Positions 1 to 9,119 of a stretch of DNA of 56,927 nt are shown in pieces. Positions within the stretch are counted from its first letter, which is position 1; each line of letters starts with the position of its first letter. The notes beneath the pieces were generated by a model. That model was not told the DNA's origin, made no database searches, and was given only the letters and a program-made list of their open reading frames with translations. The stretch lies in the NCBI GenBank assembly GCA_023488455.1, contig JAMDDV010000028.1, positions 1 to 56,927 on the forward strand, written 5' to 3'. This DNA is from Actinomycetota bacterium (GTDB lineage Bacteria; Actinomycetota; Humimicrobiia; Hakubellales; JAMDDV01). A program made the position numbers and the translations under genes.

Positions 1-199
1 CAACAGCGGTAACTTGTCTTGGATCTTTGCCTATAACCAGATGCTTTAACTCATGGACTGCTACCTCGGTAGTTTTGGCAAACCCGTTAATTGTCGCTTC
101 CCCAATGCCGTATAACTCAGAGTCAGTAAAAACTTTAACAAACAACCAATTCTTCCATGTTGCACTTACCGAATAAGTTTCGATTGATGTGATCTTCAT
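1..199 (-). CDS. Enolase-superfamily (mandelate racemase/muconate lactonizing type) sugar-acid dehydratase, N-terminal part
   Basis: The minus strand reads from an ATG at 199 for 66 codons and leaves the window without a stop, so only the N-terminus is present. The protein begins MKITSIETYSV and continues with WLFVKVFTDSELYGIGEAT, which is the characteristic capping-domain opening of the mandelate racemase/galactonate dehydratase group (a beta strand, then L.GIGEA.). The metal-binding barrel lies outside the window. Such enzymes dehydrate aldonic acids to 2-keto-3-deoxy acids, which fits its place as the last visible gene of an operon with a sugar transporter, an SDR dehydrogenase and a lactonase-like protein. 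The exact substrate cannot be read from this part. The gap to the preceding gene is 20 bases, so it is probably cotranscribed. Confidence 0.75.
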   Translation of the reverse strand, partial: MKITSIETYSVSATWKNWLFVKVFTDSELYGIGEATINGFAKTTEVAVHELKHLVIGKDPRQVTAV

Positions 200-219
200 A
201 TCTACAACCTTCCCTTTAT

Positions 220-1299
220 CTAAAACTCGCCCACAATTTTGAAAAATTCATTACTTACTTTCCTTGCATCTTCCATACTATAGACTGAGATCTGAATTGA
301 AAGTCCTTTTGACGGAAGATCCTTTATAACTCTTTCAAGCCATACCCAAAAATCCTCACCGTAGATTCGCCATATAATCAGCGGCTTCTCATTCAGTATC
401 TTTTCCCAGCTATCAAAAATATCCTCGATACCAAAGTAATCCGTTTCAAAATTTAACTCCATGACATTAATCCCTGGCAATTGAATTAGCTCATCAACTG
501 CCCATATGGATGAACCGTGCAAATGATATGCTATACAGGGAAACTCATCAGAGAGCCGTCTATCAACTGGAAGAAAAAATTCGCGATATATTTGGGGAGA
601 AAGCAATGATATTGCATCTTCTTGAAGCCAGAGTATTTTGTTTGGTGCCCATGTTCGAAGAGCAGCATCTCCTGCCATATACCCTTCATTAGACTCTGGT
701 ATCAAATCTAATTGAGCCCTGCCAACCTCTTCCCAAATATTCGCGCACATCTCGATAGCAGGCATAACCAAACTAGGATCATCAATTATATCCAGAGGCA
801 GTTGAGCTCCACCACGCATTGCTGAAAGTATGTCCGCAGGTCCGCGCATTAAAGTTGGTGCTACCGGGTATCTTCCATTAGAATGCTCAACTAGTGCTGA
901 CATTAACTCCAATAATTTATTTGTCCACGGGTTGTCATGTATGGATTCCTCCCAATGCCAGGTCTTCCAGTCAGTAACACATGGCTTAGCCCAAAAGCTA
1001 GTAGGTGAAGACACAATCGTGCAGCCAGCAATGGCTTCCAGCCATGGTATGTAAACAAACGGAGCACTCACAAAAGGATAGTCCCCTATGCCAAGATGAG
1101 ATTGATACAGATCGTCACAATCTTTTAGAAATAGATTAACATCAATATCCTGCGGATTTACTATTCCTTCAGGGATCTTTGCCATTACGTGGGGAAATCG
1201 CTGATTGACAAAAAAGCCGATATTTATCCCAAGTAACGGCCTATCAGTATTCATTCGCTTCCAAAAGGCTTGATGTCTTTCAATAGTGCTCTTAAACAT
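220..1299 (-). CDS. URO-D-superfamily protein (methyltransferase/decarboxylase fold), divergent
   Basis: About 359 residues from an ATG at 1299. An upstream TTG at 1338 would add 13 residues but has no visible ribosome site. Family membership rests on overall layout and on the stretch IYREFFLPVDRRLSDEF followed by YHLHGSS near residue 260, which occupies the place of the H-x-C zinc motif of the MtaA/CmuA methyltransferases. Here the Cys is replaced by His (H-x-H). The C-terminal part, with MELNFE and WRIYGED, differs from the two other URO-D proteins in this window. Members of this superfamily include uroporphyrinogen decarboxylase and corrinoid methyltransferases, and no porphyrin or corrinoid gene is nearby. 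It is the sixth gene of the transporter/SDR/lactonase operon. Function unknown; a role in sugar catabolism is inferred only from position. Confidence 0.7.
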   Translation of the reverse strand: MFKSTIERHQAFWKRMNTDRPLLGINIGFFVNQRFPHVMAKIPEGIVNPQDIDVNLFLKDCDDLYQSHLGIGDYPFVSAPFVYIPWLEAIAGCTIVSSPTSFWAKPCVTDWKTWHWEESIHDNPWTNKLLELMSALVEHSNGRYPVAPTLMRGPADILSAMRGGAQLPLDIIDDPSLVMPAIEMCANIWEEVGRAQLDLIPESNEGYMAGDAALRTWAPNKILWLQEDAISLLSPQIYREFFLPVDRRLSDEFPCIAYHLHGSSIWAVDELIQLPGINVMELNFETDYFGIEDIFDSWEKILNEKPLIIWRIYGEDFWVWLERVIKDLPSKGLSIQISVYSMEDARKVSNEFFKIVGEF

Positions 1300-1362
1300 T
1301 TGTATATATTTACCCTGCAATTCAAGAAAGCTAATCAATAATTCGAGTACTAAGACGTAGAT

Positions 1363-2202
1363 CTATTGTACCCTTTCCGGGGGCGTGTATTGGATGGCCA
1401 TTTTTGCTGTCAATCCACCATCGAAGTAGAGAACATGACCAGTCATGAACTCTGCCTCATCGGACATTAAGTAAGCTGCCAAGTAACCCACATCCTCTGG
1501 CAGACCAACGCGCCCCCACGGTACTAAGCTGTTTCCAACTTCTCGGGTATAGTTGGGGTCGGCTTTGAAGTAACTGGGTACCTCAATTGTTCCGGGTGCA
1601 ATGACATTGACCCGGATATGTTTTGGACACAGCTCCACCGCCAGTTCCCGGCTGAAGGCATTAACCGCCCCCTTTGTACCAGCATACACGGAGTGTCCCA
1701 CAAAACCAGCGAACCCGTGCGCAGAGGACATGTTGACAATGCTACCCCCAGCCCATGGACGACCAGAATAGCGGCTACGCAATTCCTCACCTCGTTCAAT
1801 CATGTAGGGTACCGCCTGTTGACAGGTGAAATACTGACTACGGATATTGACATTGAAAATTCGGCTAAAATCTTCCTCAGTTACATTCTGGAAGTTCTTG
1901 GTAAATGTAATTCCAGCATTATTGATCAGTCCATCCAGACCACCCAGAAACTCGACAGCCTCATCTACTAACCGTCGGCAGTTAGCCACCTCTGTTAGGT
2001 TCGCCTTAATGGCGACTGCCCTCCGCTCCATGCCTCTTATCTCCTCAATCGTCTCAATCGCCCCTTGGGAGCTGCCGCAGTAACCGATTGCAACATCAGC
2101 ACCTTGTCGGGCTAACTCCAGAGCTATTCCACGGCCGATCCCAGTGCCGGCGCCGGTGACGAGAAGATACTTGCCTTCTAAGTTGAATGGTTTTCCCAGC
2201 AT
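1363..2202 (-). CDS. Short-chain dehydrogenase/reductase (sugar dehydrogenase-like)
   Basis: A 279-residue classical SDR. The Rossmann motif TGAGTGIG is at residues 16-23, NNAG near 95, and the catalytic YxxxK as YAGTKG near 168 preceded by the conserved Ser in VNMSSAHG. The end FMTGHVLYFDGG is also standard for the family. The start is an ATG with GAGGAG just upstream. It lies directly downstream of the broken MBL-fold gene (7-base gap) and upstream of the URO-D protein. Classical SDRs in transporter operons often oxidise an aldose at C1 or a secondary alcohol. With a lactonase-like protein and a sugar-acid dehydratase beside it, an aldose 1-dehydrogenase role (sugar to lactone) is a reasonable inference, not a demonstrated one. 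Confidence 0.85.
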   Translation of the reverse strand: MLGKPFNLEGKYLLVTGAGTGIGRGIALELARQGADVAIGYCGSSQGAIETIEEIRGMERRAVAIKANLTEVANCRRLVDEAVEFLGGLDGLINNAGITFTKNFQNVTEEDFSRIFNVNIRSQYFTCQQAVPYMIERGEELRSRYSGRPWAGGSIVNMSSAHGFAGFVGHSVYAGTKGAVNAFSRELAVELCPKHIRVNVIAPGTIEVPSYFKADPNYTREVGNSLVPWGRVGLPEDVGYLAAYLMSDEAEFMTGHVLYFDGGLTAKMAIQYTPPERVQ

Positions 2203-2209
2203 AATCTCC

Positions 2210-2997
2210 TCATTCCTTGTGATAAAGAAAAAGTTCTCCCTGCGTCATCAGCAGAGGCATGACTTCTGGCGCATATCTCTTACAGGCCTCCAGGAAGTCG
2301 GCAGGGTTCCCAAAATGCAAAGGAAACATCCAGAAATGGCAGGGAATCACCATACAGGCATGAGAATCGCGCGCCAATTTTGCTGCTTCAACCTCGTTCA
2401 TATTGCCATATGCCCCGTTAATGGGAAGGATAAGCACATCTACTACTGTTCAAACAAATCTTGCCACTTTCCAGGCCGGTAAGCGCTATCTCCGACCTGC
2501 CAGACCTTGATACCGTCGAATTCAAACCAGAGACCTAACGCTTCTAAGGCAAGGTCGCTGTGGTCAGCATAGACACCGGATAGCTTAAAGCCTTCTAATT
2601 CAAGGGTTTCAGCCTGGTGAAGAATGGTAAATCGATCATGTTTAATATCAGCTTTTATATATAACTCCTGACAATCTGGAGCGCCGATGAAATGAATGCG
2701 CGAGTTCTTTGCTAAAATCGGCATTGCATCGGCATCAAAATGATCAGCATGCGAATGAGTGCTGATCACATAATCCGCATCTACCTCCTCCGGTTCGATT
2801 AGGGTTGCCATAATGCGTTTGAAACCATAGCCGTATTCCGGCAGAGTTCGCTGCGCGTAATCTGTCAGGTAAGGGTCTGTATAAATTACTTTTCCACCGG
2901 GTGTTTTGAACACATAACCCGCCTGGGCTATCCAAAAAATTGCCAGGCTTCCTGGCTTAACCCGGGTCTCCTTAATTATTTTGGCAAAATTTTTCAT
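2210..2997 (-). pseudogene. MBL-fold (UlaG-like) lactonase/hydrolase, frameshifted
   Basis: Two frames together encode one MBL-fold protein. Codons from the ATG at 2997 (AAGGA seven bases upstream; a GTG precedes it) give the N-terminal ~184 residues with the metal motif STHSHADHFD and the UlaG-type YADHSDLALEALG, ending at FEQ then TAG TAG near 2443. The rest, VLILPINGAYGN to the end with IPCHFW, lies in another frame from about 2446 to 2210. Loss of a single base near the FEQ codons explains the break: the alternative frame reads VVDVLILPING across it. The intact paralogue at 16474-17241 aligns through this point without interruption, and the joined length (about 262) matches it. UlaG is a lactonase of L-ascorbate 6-phosphate. 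Either a true recent inactivation or a sequencing/assembly error; I cannot tell which. Confidence 0.85.
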
Positions 2998-3082
2998 CAC
3001 ACCGTCCTTCTCTCACCAAGACTATTTTGAGAAAAGACCGGACAGATTCTCAGCTTCTCCTACCGCGCTGCATAATAATTTT

Positions 3083-4615
3083 TCATGAAACCTGCTCTCT
3101 GGCCTGAGTGGCTGCCATCATCACGCGATACTCACTTGCCTCGGATCGGTCAAACTCATCGGCGACTTTGCCCTCAGCGAGGACGACAAAACGATCGCAA
3201 ATTGCTAGCAATTCTGGTAGTTCTGATGAGATCATAATAATGGAAATGCCTTGCTTGGCGAGCTCAAACATCAGCTTATAGATTTCGTTCTTCGCACCGA
3301 CATCGATACCCTTGGTAGGTTCATCCATCAGCAGGATTTTCGGGCTAGTCATCAATATCTTCGCAATAATGACTTTTTGCTGGTTGCCACCACTCAGGTT
3401 CACCACCATCTGTTCTATTGAAGGTGTTTGGATATCAAATCTTTTTACCTGTTCGCCAGCCAGACGTTTTTCTTTCGCTGAGTTCAAAAAACCACTCACC
3501 GTAAAAAGCTGCAGATTATGCAAAGTCACATTCGGGCGTAACACCATGTTGGGCAGTATGCCATCCTTTTTACGATCTTCCGTGATCAAGCCGACACCAA
3601 CTTGTTTGGCGTCAGATGGACTGTGGATATACACCTCTTTGCCATTAACGTAGATTTTGCCACTGCACTTCATTCTTCCTATAATTGCGTTGACAACTTC
3701 GCTGCGGCCTGATCCAACAAGCCCAGCAAGGCCTAATATCTCCCCATAATGTAGAGAAAAGTTAACACCTTCGACTATACTACGATTGGCAATTGTCGGA
3801 TGCGGGATTGTCAGGTTTTCAACACGCAGGACTTCTTGTTCGCTGATCAGTGAGTCACGGGTTGGATAAAGGTTTTCGATTCGTCGACCAACCATAGCGG
3901 AGATAATATCAAATTCTTTATAATTCTCTCGATCAAACTCCCCAGTCACCTCGCCGTCACGCAGCACAGTTACGTGATCCGTGATCTTGATAATCTCAGA
4001 GAGCTTATGCGTGATAAACACACAAGTTATCCCTCTACTACGCAGTTCCTGCAAGTGGGTGAACAAATTTTCAATTTCGTTCAAAGCCAGGGAAGAAGTC
4101 GGTTCATCTAGAATCAAGACACTTGGATCTCGATATAACACACGAGCAATCATCAACAATTGCTTTTGCGCCGCTGTTAAGCGAAACACCACTGCACTCG
4201 GGTCGAGGGAAATGTTATATTCTTCCAAAAATCTCCTCACTCGATTCTTAATCCCCCGCATGTTAACGAACTGCCCCTTTCCGTTGTTCCACTTGCCAGC
4301 GACGATATTTTCAGCTACTGTCAACTGGTCAACCACAGTGATTTCCTGCGGAACGATGCCAATCCCTTCTACCAGAGCGTCGGAAGCAGATCTCAACTGC
4401 AGGGCTTTCCCATTCAAGATTAGTTCGCCTTCGTAGGTACCGTGCGGGTAAATGCCTGAGAGTATCTTCATCAAGGTTGATTTTCCGGCACCGTTTTCGC
4501 CTACCAGACCATGAATCATGCCTTTGTTGACCCGGAGCGTGACATTGTTCAACGCTACAACACCAGGAAAGTACTTAGTTATGTGATACATTTCCAGCAA
4601 ATACATATTATTCAT
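3083..4615 (-). CDS. Sugar ABC transporter, duplicated ATP-binding protein (RbsA/MglA/XylG type)
   Basis: A 510-residue fused ATPase with two nucleotide-binding domains. In the first half the Walker A is GENGAGKST (residues 39-47) and Walker B VLILDEPTSSL, with a degenerate signature (LTAAQKQLLMI). In the second half Walker A is altered to GLVGSGRSE, while the signature LSGGNQQKV and Walker B ILLMDEPTKG are intact. This asymmetric pattern is standard for the carbohydrate-uptake-2 class. The ATG at 4615 has AAGG seven bases upstream. It follows the binding-protein gene after a 109-base gap that holds a strong stem-loop. It energises uptake of a monosaccharide through the permease at 5889-6905. 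The sugar cannot be told from sequence. Confidence 0.93.
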   Translation of the reverse strand: MNNMYLLEMYHITKYFPGVVALNNVTLRVNKGMIHGLVGENGAGKSTLMKILSGIYPHGTYEGELILNGKALQLRSASDALVEGIGIVPQEITVVDQLTVAENIVAGKWNNGKGQFVNMRGIKNRVRRFLEEYNISLDPSAVVFRLTAAQKQLLMIARVLYRDPSVLILDEPTSSLALNEIENLFTHLQELRSRGITCVFITHKLSEIIKITDHVTVLRDGEVTGEFDRENYKEFDIISAMVGRRIENLYPTRDSLISEQEVLRVENLTIPHPTIANRSIVEGVNFSLHYGEILGLAGLVGSGRSEVVNAIIGRMKCSGKIYVNGKEVYIHSPSDAKQVGVGLITEDRKKDGILPNMVLRPNVTLHNLQLFTVSGFLNSAKEKRLAGEQVKRFDIQTPSIEQMVVNLSGGNQQKVIIAKILMTSPKILLMDEPTKGIDVGAKNEIYKLMFELAKQGISIIMISSELPELLAICDRFVVLAEGKVADEFDRSEASEYRVMMAATQAREQVS

Positions 4616-4663
4616 AAAGCTACCTTACATTACATTATATTGAGCCATACTAGCACAATTGTC

Positions 4664-4698
4664 GAGATGGTGAGATCATAGTACGATCCCACCATCTC
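4664..4698 (-). other. Intercistronic stem-loop between binding-protein and ATPase genes
   Basis: GAGATGGTG pairs with CACCATCTC (nine pairs); after one mismatch, GATC pairs with GATC around the loop ATAGTAC. On the minus strand no run of U follows, so it is not a classic terminator. It sits just after the substrate-binding protein gene, where such hairpins typically stabilise the upstream message or attenuate the downstream genes, so that more binding protein than ATPase is made. That role is inferred from position. Confidence 0.6.
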
Positions 4699-4724
4699 AG
4701 ATTAATTCAAGATCCTCTCACTTA

Positions 4725-5762
4725 TTACTCCATCAACTTTTCAGCCCGATCATTAAAGGCATAGTACTTGTCCAGATCCTTAACAGTAATGATCGGAGCC
4801 GGCAGCAGGTTGCGGTACTCCAATGGTTCACCATTGAGTGCTTTGTACAGCAGATCAACTGCTGCATAGAACTCATCATAAAGCGGCTGAGCCACAAGAG
4901 CGTAGACCTTGCCTGCCTTCACCAGATCCAGGTTCGGGCGTGTATAGTCCATGCTGATGATTACCAACTCCTTGTTGGTTTCTTCCGCAGCTCTTGCCCA
5001 TGTGGTAGGACCATTGCCTGTCGTCGAGAGAGCACCTGTAATATCAGGGTTGCCTTGGATGATTGCTACAGCCTTGGCGATTGCCTGAGCCTCATCGAAG
5101 CCCTCTTCTTGGGCATCCAGCACTTTGATATCGGGGTATTTCTCCTGGATTGTCTTCTTGAAGGTCTCAGAGACCAGGTTCTCGGTCTCGTTAAAGCTGC
5201 CTTGGGTAAGAGCGACAGTCCCTTTGCCGCCTAGCTTCTCACCCATCGCTTCCGCTGCCGCTTGGGCATACTTTGGTACGTCCGCACCAACCACTGCTGT
5301 CAGGCCTGATTCCTCCTGATCAAAGCTGGTAAAGTGCGGTGTGACAACCGGAATACCTTTGTCCTTGAACTTCTTTATCGTCGGAAAGAAACTATTATCA
5401 ACAGCGTATAGTACCACCCCATCGTAACCTTTTACCATAGCCTGCTCTGCTAGTGGGATCATATCCACCGCACTGGTGCTGTCTGTCAGCAATAAGTCGC
5501 CTTGTGCACCTTTATCCTTTGCACCCTCTATATAGCCTAACTGCATTAACCTGTGCACTGGGTGTCCCTTTAGAAACTGAATCAATGCCAGCTTATAAGA
5601 CTTGGCAGCGGTCGTCTCAGTGGTAGCACTTTCGGTTACCTCTGCTTTAGTCTCTGCTGTGGTAGTAGTTGTTGGCGCTGCAGGCACACAAGAAGAAAGA
5701 ACAAATGAGATTGCAGCAACGAGCAAAACACCTGATACAAGTAATCTAGTTTTTCCTTTCAT
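4725..5762 (-). CDS. Sugar ABC transporter substrate-binding lipoprotein (ribose-binding type)
   Basis: 345 residues. The N-terminus is a lipoprotein signal peptide with lipobox LSSC (Cys25), followed by a Thr/Glu-rich linker (TTTTTAETKAEVTESA) that tethers the domain to the membrane. The mature part is a type I periplasmic-binding fold of the RbsB group: IQFLKGHPVHRLMQLGYIEGAK, then GYDGVVLYAVDN and GKGTVALTQGS. The end is DLDKYYAFNDRAEKLME. The start ATG has GGAGG ten bases upstream. It lies between permease and ATPase genes, an order (C-B-A) less common than A-C-B. It captures the sugar that the transporter imports. The phenyl and acidic residues around the pocket do not allow me to name the ligand. 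Confidence 0.92.
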   Translation of the reverse strand: MKGKTRLLVSGVLLVAAISFVLSSCVPAAPTTTTTAETKAEVTESATTETTAAKSYKLALIQFLKGHPVHRLMQLGYIEGAKDKGAQGDLLLTDSTSAVDMIPLAEQAMVKGYDGVVLYAVDNSFFPTIKKFKDKGIPVVTPHFTSFDQEESGLTAVVGADVPKYAQAAAEAMGEKLGGKGTVALTQGSFNETENLVSETFKKTIQEKYPDIKVLDAQEEGFDEAQAIAKAVAIIQGNPDITGALSTTGNGPTTWARAAEETNKELVIISMDYTRPNLDLVKAGKVYALVAQPLYDEFYAAVDLLYKALNGEPLEYRNLLPAPIITVKDLDKYYAFNDRAEKLME

Positions 5763-5888
5763 ACTAATTTAACCTCCTTTTTCTCTTATTGTCTTTGGGG
5801 TTAGATTTTTTCACCTCCCTTCTCGCCTATTTCCATAACATATCTTTTGCGTAGTATCTTCACTTATCAATCGACGAGCCTATTTTTT

Positions 5889-6905
5889 TCAAGAGGAAGC
5901 CATTTTGGACCGGCGTCGCCAGATATCAATTGCCACTGCAACTATCATGATCAAGCCTATCGCAATAGTTTGCAAATAAGGATCGGTACCAATTACTACT
6001 AAGCCACTCGTCACGACCTGCATAATGAGCAACCCGATTACCGCCCCTGGAATAGAACCAGTCCCACCAAACAGACTTACACCACCAATGACCACCGCGG
6101 CGATTACATTCAACTCCCAACCTAGGCCGATAGTTGGATTGCCGGTTACGATACGCGCCATCAACAGTATTCCTCCAAGCGCAGCGGACATGCCCGAAAT
6201 AATAAATCCCGACATCAGTATTTTTTCCGGACTGATACCTGCTAAGCGTGCTACTTCCTTATTGCCGCCGACCGTGTACAGCTTGCGCCCATAGACGGTT
6301 CTGCTGAGTACAATATAGGCAATCACCGCCAGTATCACAAAGATAACGAAACTCCATGAAGTATTGAACGGCTCAGCTGTGCCAAATTTGTTGATCGCCT
6401 CTGGAAGCGGGTAGATTACATATCCTTTAGAAATCAAAAACGAAATGCCTTTTGCAATATACAACATACCTATAGTTGTAATGAAGGGCGGTACGCCCAA
6501 CTTGATCACTGCAAAACTGTTGACTAGCCCAACAACTGCTCCTACTGCCAACCCAGCCAGGATTGCCACAGTAATGGGGAGCTGCAACTTCACCATAGTA
6601 TAGCTGCTGACAACGGCAGCTAAACCAGCCACGGAACCTACCGAAATATCAAATGCACCGGAAATCAGGAGCATAGTTTGCCCTAAGGCAATGACTCCCA
6701 CAAACGACATGGCTCGCAGCATAGTTGTCACATTACTCAAAGATAGAAAGACTGGGTTCAGCACATAGAATAGGATTATAAGACCCAACAAGGGGATTAG
6801 CACACCAGCTTCAGGTATAGTTAAAAGGCGACGGAAAAAATTAGCGATTGTGCGGGGATTCCTCTGATAGGTTTCATTTTCTTTATTCGTGATCATTTCT
6901 TCCAT
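5889..6905 (-). CDS. Sugar ABC transporter permease (RbsC type)
   Basis: About 338 residues from the ATG at 6905, which has GGGAG ten bases upstream; an earlier ATG at 6941 would add 12 residues but lacks a good site. The protein has eight to ten hydrophobic segments and the family hallmarks MSFVGVIALGQTMLLISGAFDISVGSV near the start and GRKLYTVGGNKEVARLAGI in the cytoplasmic loop that meets the ATPase. It is the first gene of the transporter operon. A promoter and a FadR-type operator lie 80-125 bases upstream, directly after the stop of the acyl-CoA synthetase gene, so this operon begins anew here rather than by read-through alone. Confidence 0.93.
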   Translation of the reverse strand: MEEMITNKENETYQRNPRTIANFFRRLLTIPEAGVLIPLLGLIILFYVLNPVFLSLSNVTTMLRAMSFVGVIALGQTMLLISGAFDISVGSVAGLAAVVSSYTMVKLQLPITVAILAGLAVGAVVGLVNSFAVIKLGVPPFITTIGMLYIAKGISFLISKGYVIYPLPEAINKFGTAEPFNTSWSFVIFVILAVIAYIVLSRTVYGRKLYTVGGNKEVARLAGISPEKILMSGFIISGMSAALGGILLMARIVTGNPTIGLGWELNVIAAVVIGGVSLFGGTGSIPGAVIGLLIMQVVTSGLVVIGTDPYLQTIAIGLIMIVAVAIDIWRRRSKMASS

Positions 6906-6982
6906 ATTTTTCTTACTCCCTCTATGAACAGTATTTATCATATGAACTCATTAACTCCCCAAAATAGTAGGATAACTTAATT

Positions 6983-6997
6983 ACTGGCTAAACCAGT
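6983..6997. promoter_or_regulatory. FadR/GntR-family operator, second copy
   Basis: The 15-base near-palindrome ACTGGCTAAACCAGT has five-base arms ACTGG/CCAGT around CTAAA. It matches the FCD-family operator pattern TGGT-N3-ACCA with one mismatch and matches the core of the perfect palindrome at 19502-19526. It lies just downstream of a -10 box (7002-7007, minus strand), overlapping the expected transcription start of the RbsC-B-A operon, where a bound regulator would repress. Likely bound by the product of 18580-19389. Confidence 0.6.
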
Positions 6998-7001
6998 TTC
7001 T

Positions 7002-7029
7002 ATTATAATATATATCCCATATAATGCAA
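7002..7029 (-). promoter_or_regulatory. Sigma-70-type promoter of the RbsC-B-A operon
   Basis: On the minus strand, TTGCAT (7029-7024) and TATAAT (7007-7002) are 16 bases apart. The predicted start falls inside the operator at 6983-6997, about 90 bases upstream of the permease ATG. Confidence 0.55.
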
Positions 7030-7055
7030 TAAAATTTTTCATGATTCTATGACCT

Positions 7056-9089
7056 TTACTTTGTTGATATTAATACTAGTGCCGCAGTAATCCATTCTCT
7101 TACAGAAAGTAGCACGGGGACACCTGCATCTTCTATCAAATTTGCCATGTAATGAGTGTACTTACCACCTATAGCGCCACAAACTATCGGTTTTTTACAA
7201 AGTGATGATAGTCTCTCCAAAACCGATACTATCTTTTCGCTGACAGGAGTATCCTGCATGACAAACCATGGCATGATAATGTCTACATTTGGATCATCAA
7301 GTACTGCCTCTATGGCTTTTTCATAATCCTCAGCAGTGGCTGAACCAGTAAGATCAATTGGGTTTCCAATAACAACATAAGGAGGGAATATTTTTTTAAG
7401 ATTACTAACTATTTTTTGAGAAATTTCTGCTAACTCGATTTTTTCCTTAGAAATCAGATCAATTGCTTGTATCGTAGTACCCGCACCATTGGTAATCATC
7501 AGCACTCTGTTTCCTTTTGCACGAGGTTGCATTACTAATGCCTTTGCAGATGCTTCCAATTCCTCAATGCTATCAACGGATATTATCCCTGCCTGGTTAA
7601 ATATTCCAGAAGCTACACTGTACATTCCCCCAAAAAACCCTGTATGCGAGGTGGAAGCCTTAGCCCCTTGTATTGAGCGCCCAGCTTTAAAAACTATCAC
7701 TGGTTTTTTCGTTACAGCGGCTTTAGCTGAATTGTAAAATTTCATACCGTTCTCAAGTCCCTCAATATATATAGCAATTACTTTTGTCTGATGATCATTG
7801 GTAAGAAATGAAATCAGATCACCTTCGCTAACATCGATACGATTCCCATAGCTAACAAACCTGCTTACTCCTACGTTAGCAATCGCTTCCAAAAAACCAA
7901 GTCCGACTGTTCCAGATTGTGTAATCATGGCTATATGACCAGGACGCGGCCTTCCCATACGATCATGAGTCTGGAATAAAGTATCAATCCGCGATACTCC
8001 ATCAAACACTCCAACACAGTTGCAGCCAATAATTCTAATCCCAAGATTATGGGCTAACTCCTTAATCTCTGATTCGATATCCTTGCCACTCGATTCCTTC
8101 CCGCCTCCAGATATGATTACCATATTTTTGGTTCCTTTGGCTTTACATTGTTTAAGAATATCTGGAACTCCGGATAGAGGTATGGCAATCACCACAAGGT
8201 CCACAAGGTCAGGTACATCAACTATAGATCGAAAAGCCTTTATGCCCATTATTGATTCCTGAGTTGGATGAATAGGATAAACCTTTCCCTTATATTCATG
8301 AAAAGCAAGGCTATCAAGAATATAATTACCAAGCTTACCAGTAGTTGATGAAACCCCAATTACCGCAACGGATTTTGCATTAAAAAATTTATCAAGGTCA
8401 GAAAGATTTGGCTCAAAATTTGGTATTTCATTTTTCTTCTTTGCAGGAACAAACTTAAAATCAATAACTCTGTGCTGGTTTTCCCATACAACTATCGGGT
8501 TAAAATCAAAGGAATCCACTTCTGGATATAAGTTCATTGCCATTTTGCCAATTGTAGTTAAAAGCTTTATAAGCATTTTTTCTGAAACTGGAGGAAGGTT
8601 TCTATATCCTTTTAAAATTTTTGCACCCTTTAGTTCATTTAGCATCCGTGCTGCATCATCCTGTGAAATAGGTATAGCGCGAAACACAACATCTTTTATT
8701 ACCTCTGTAAATATACCTCCTATTCCAAGCATCAGGGTGGGGCCAAAGACAGAATCAAAGTTATATCCAATAATGAGCTCAAAACCTTTAGATAACATCT
8801 CCTGAACCACGACACCCTGAACCTGAGCATTTGGCATTGCATTCTTAACGGAATCAATTATCCTTGAAAAAGCTTCTCTTACCTGTTCTTTTGTATATAA
8901 ATTTAACTCAACGCCCCCAACATCAGTTTTATGCAGAATATCTGGAGATTCTATCTTCAATGCAACAGGAAAACCAAAAGACGCAGCGATACTGGCAGCC
9001 TCAACTTCATTAATAGCTAGTTTGGATTTAACAGGAATCAACCCATATTTTTGAAATAATCCTTGAATATTTAAATTGTTTAGCTCCAT
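7056..9089 (-). CDS. NDP-forming acyl-CoA synthetase (acetate-CoA ligase, ADP-forming type), fused beta-alpha subunits
   Basis: About 677 residues from the ATG at 9089 (AAGG 11 bases upstream); a GTG at 9113 would add eight. The first ~230 residues are the ATP-grasp beta part (FPVALKIESPDILHKTDVGGVELNL; VQEMLSKGFELIIG). The remainder is the alpha part with the CoA-binding Rossmann motif SVAVIGVSSTTGKLGN and succinyl-CoA-synthetase-like domains. The catalytic-histidine region appears as TSHTGFFGG. The order beta then alpha is the reverse of the commoner fusion. The family converts an acyl-CoA, ADP and phosphate to the free acid and ATP. As last gene of the E1/lipoyl operon it could harvest ATP from the acyl-CoA made there. 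The acyl group is not identifiable. Confidence 0.88.
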   Translation of the reverse strand: MELNNLNIQGLFQKYGLIPVKSKLAINEVEAASIAASFGFPVALKIESPDILHKTDVGGVELNLYTKEQVREAFSRIIDSVKNAMPNAQVQGVVVQEMLSKGFELIIGYNFDSVFGPTLMLGIGGIFTEVIKDVVFRAIPISQDDAARMLNELKGAKILKGYRNLPPVSEKMLIKLLTTIGKMAMNLYPEVDSFDFNPIVVWENQHRVIDFKFVPAKKKNEIPNFEPNLSDLDKFFNAKSVAVIGVSSTTGKLGNYILDSLAFHEYKGKVYPIHPTQESIMGIKAFRSIVDVPDLVDLVVIAIPLSGVPDILKQCKAKGTKNMVIISGGGKESSGKDIESEIKELAHNLGIRIIGCNCVGVFDGVSRIDTLFQTHDRMGRPRPGHIAMITQSGTVGLGFLEAIANVGVSRFVSYGNRIDVSEGDLISFLTNDHQTKVIAIYIEGLENGMKFYNSAKAAVTKKPVIVFKAGRSIQGAKASTSHTGFFGGMYSVASGIFNQAGIISVDSIEELEASAKALVMQPRAKGNRVLMITNGAGTTIQAIDLISKEKIELAEISQKIVSNLKKIFPPYVVIGNPIDLTGSATAEDYEKAIEAVLDDPNVDIIMPWFVMQDTPVSEKIVSVLERLSSLCKKPIVCGAIGGKYTHYMANLIEDAGVPVLLSVREWITAALVLISTK

Positions 9090-9119
9090 GTCGACTTTAA
9101 CCTTACACCGCACTTACTT

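Noticed and set aside
220..1299. Calling the URO-D proteins heme-biosynthesis uroporphyrinogen decarboxylase
   Set aside because: They sit in sugar operons, carry methyltransferase-type H-x-C motifs or variants, and no other heme gene is nearby.
3312..4436. Long plus-strand open frames inside the ATP-binding protein gene
   Set aside because: Shadows of the strongly supported minus-strand gene; no protein family resemblance.
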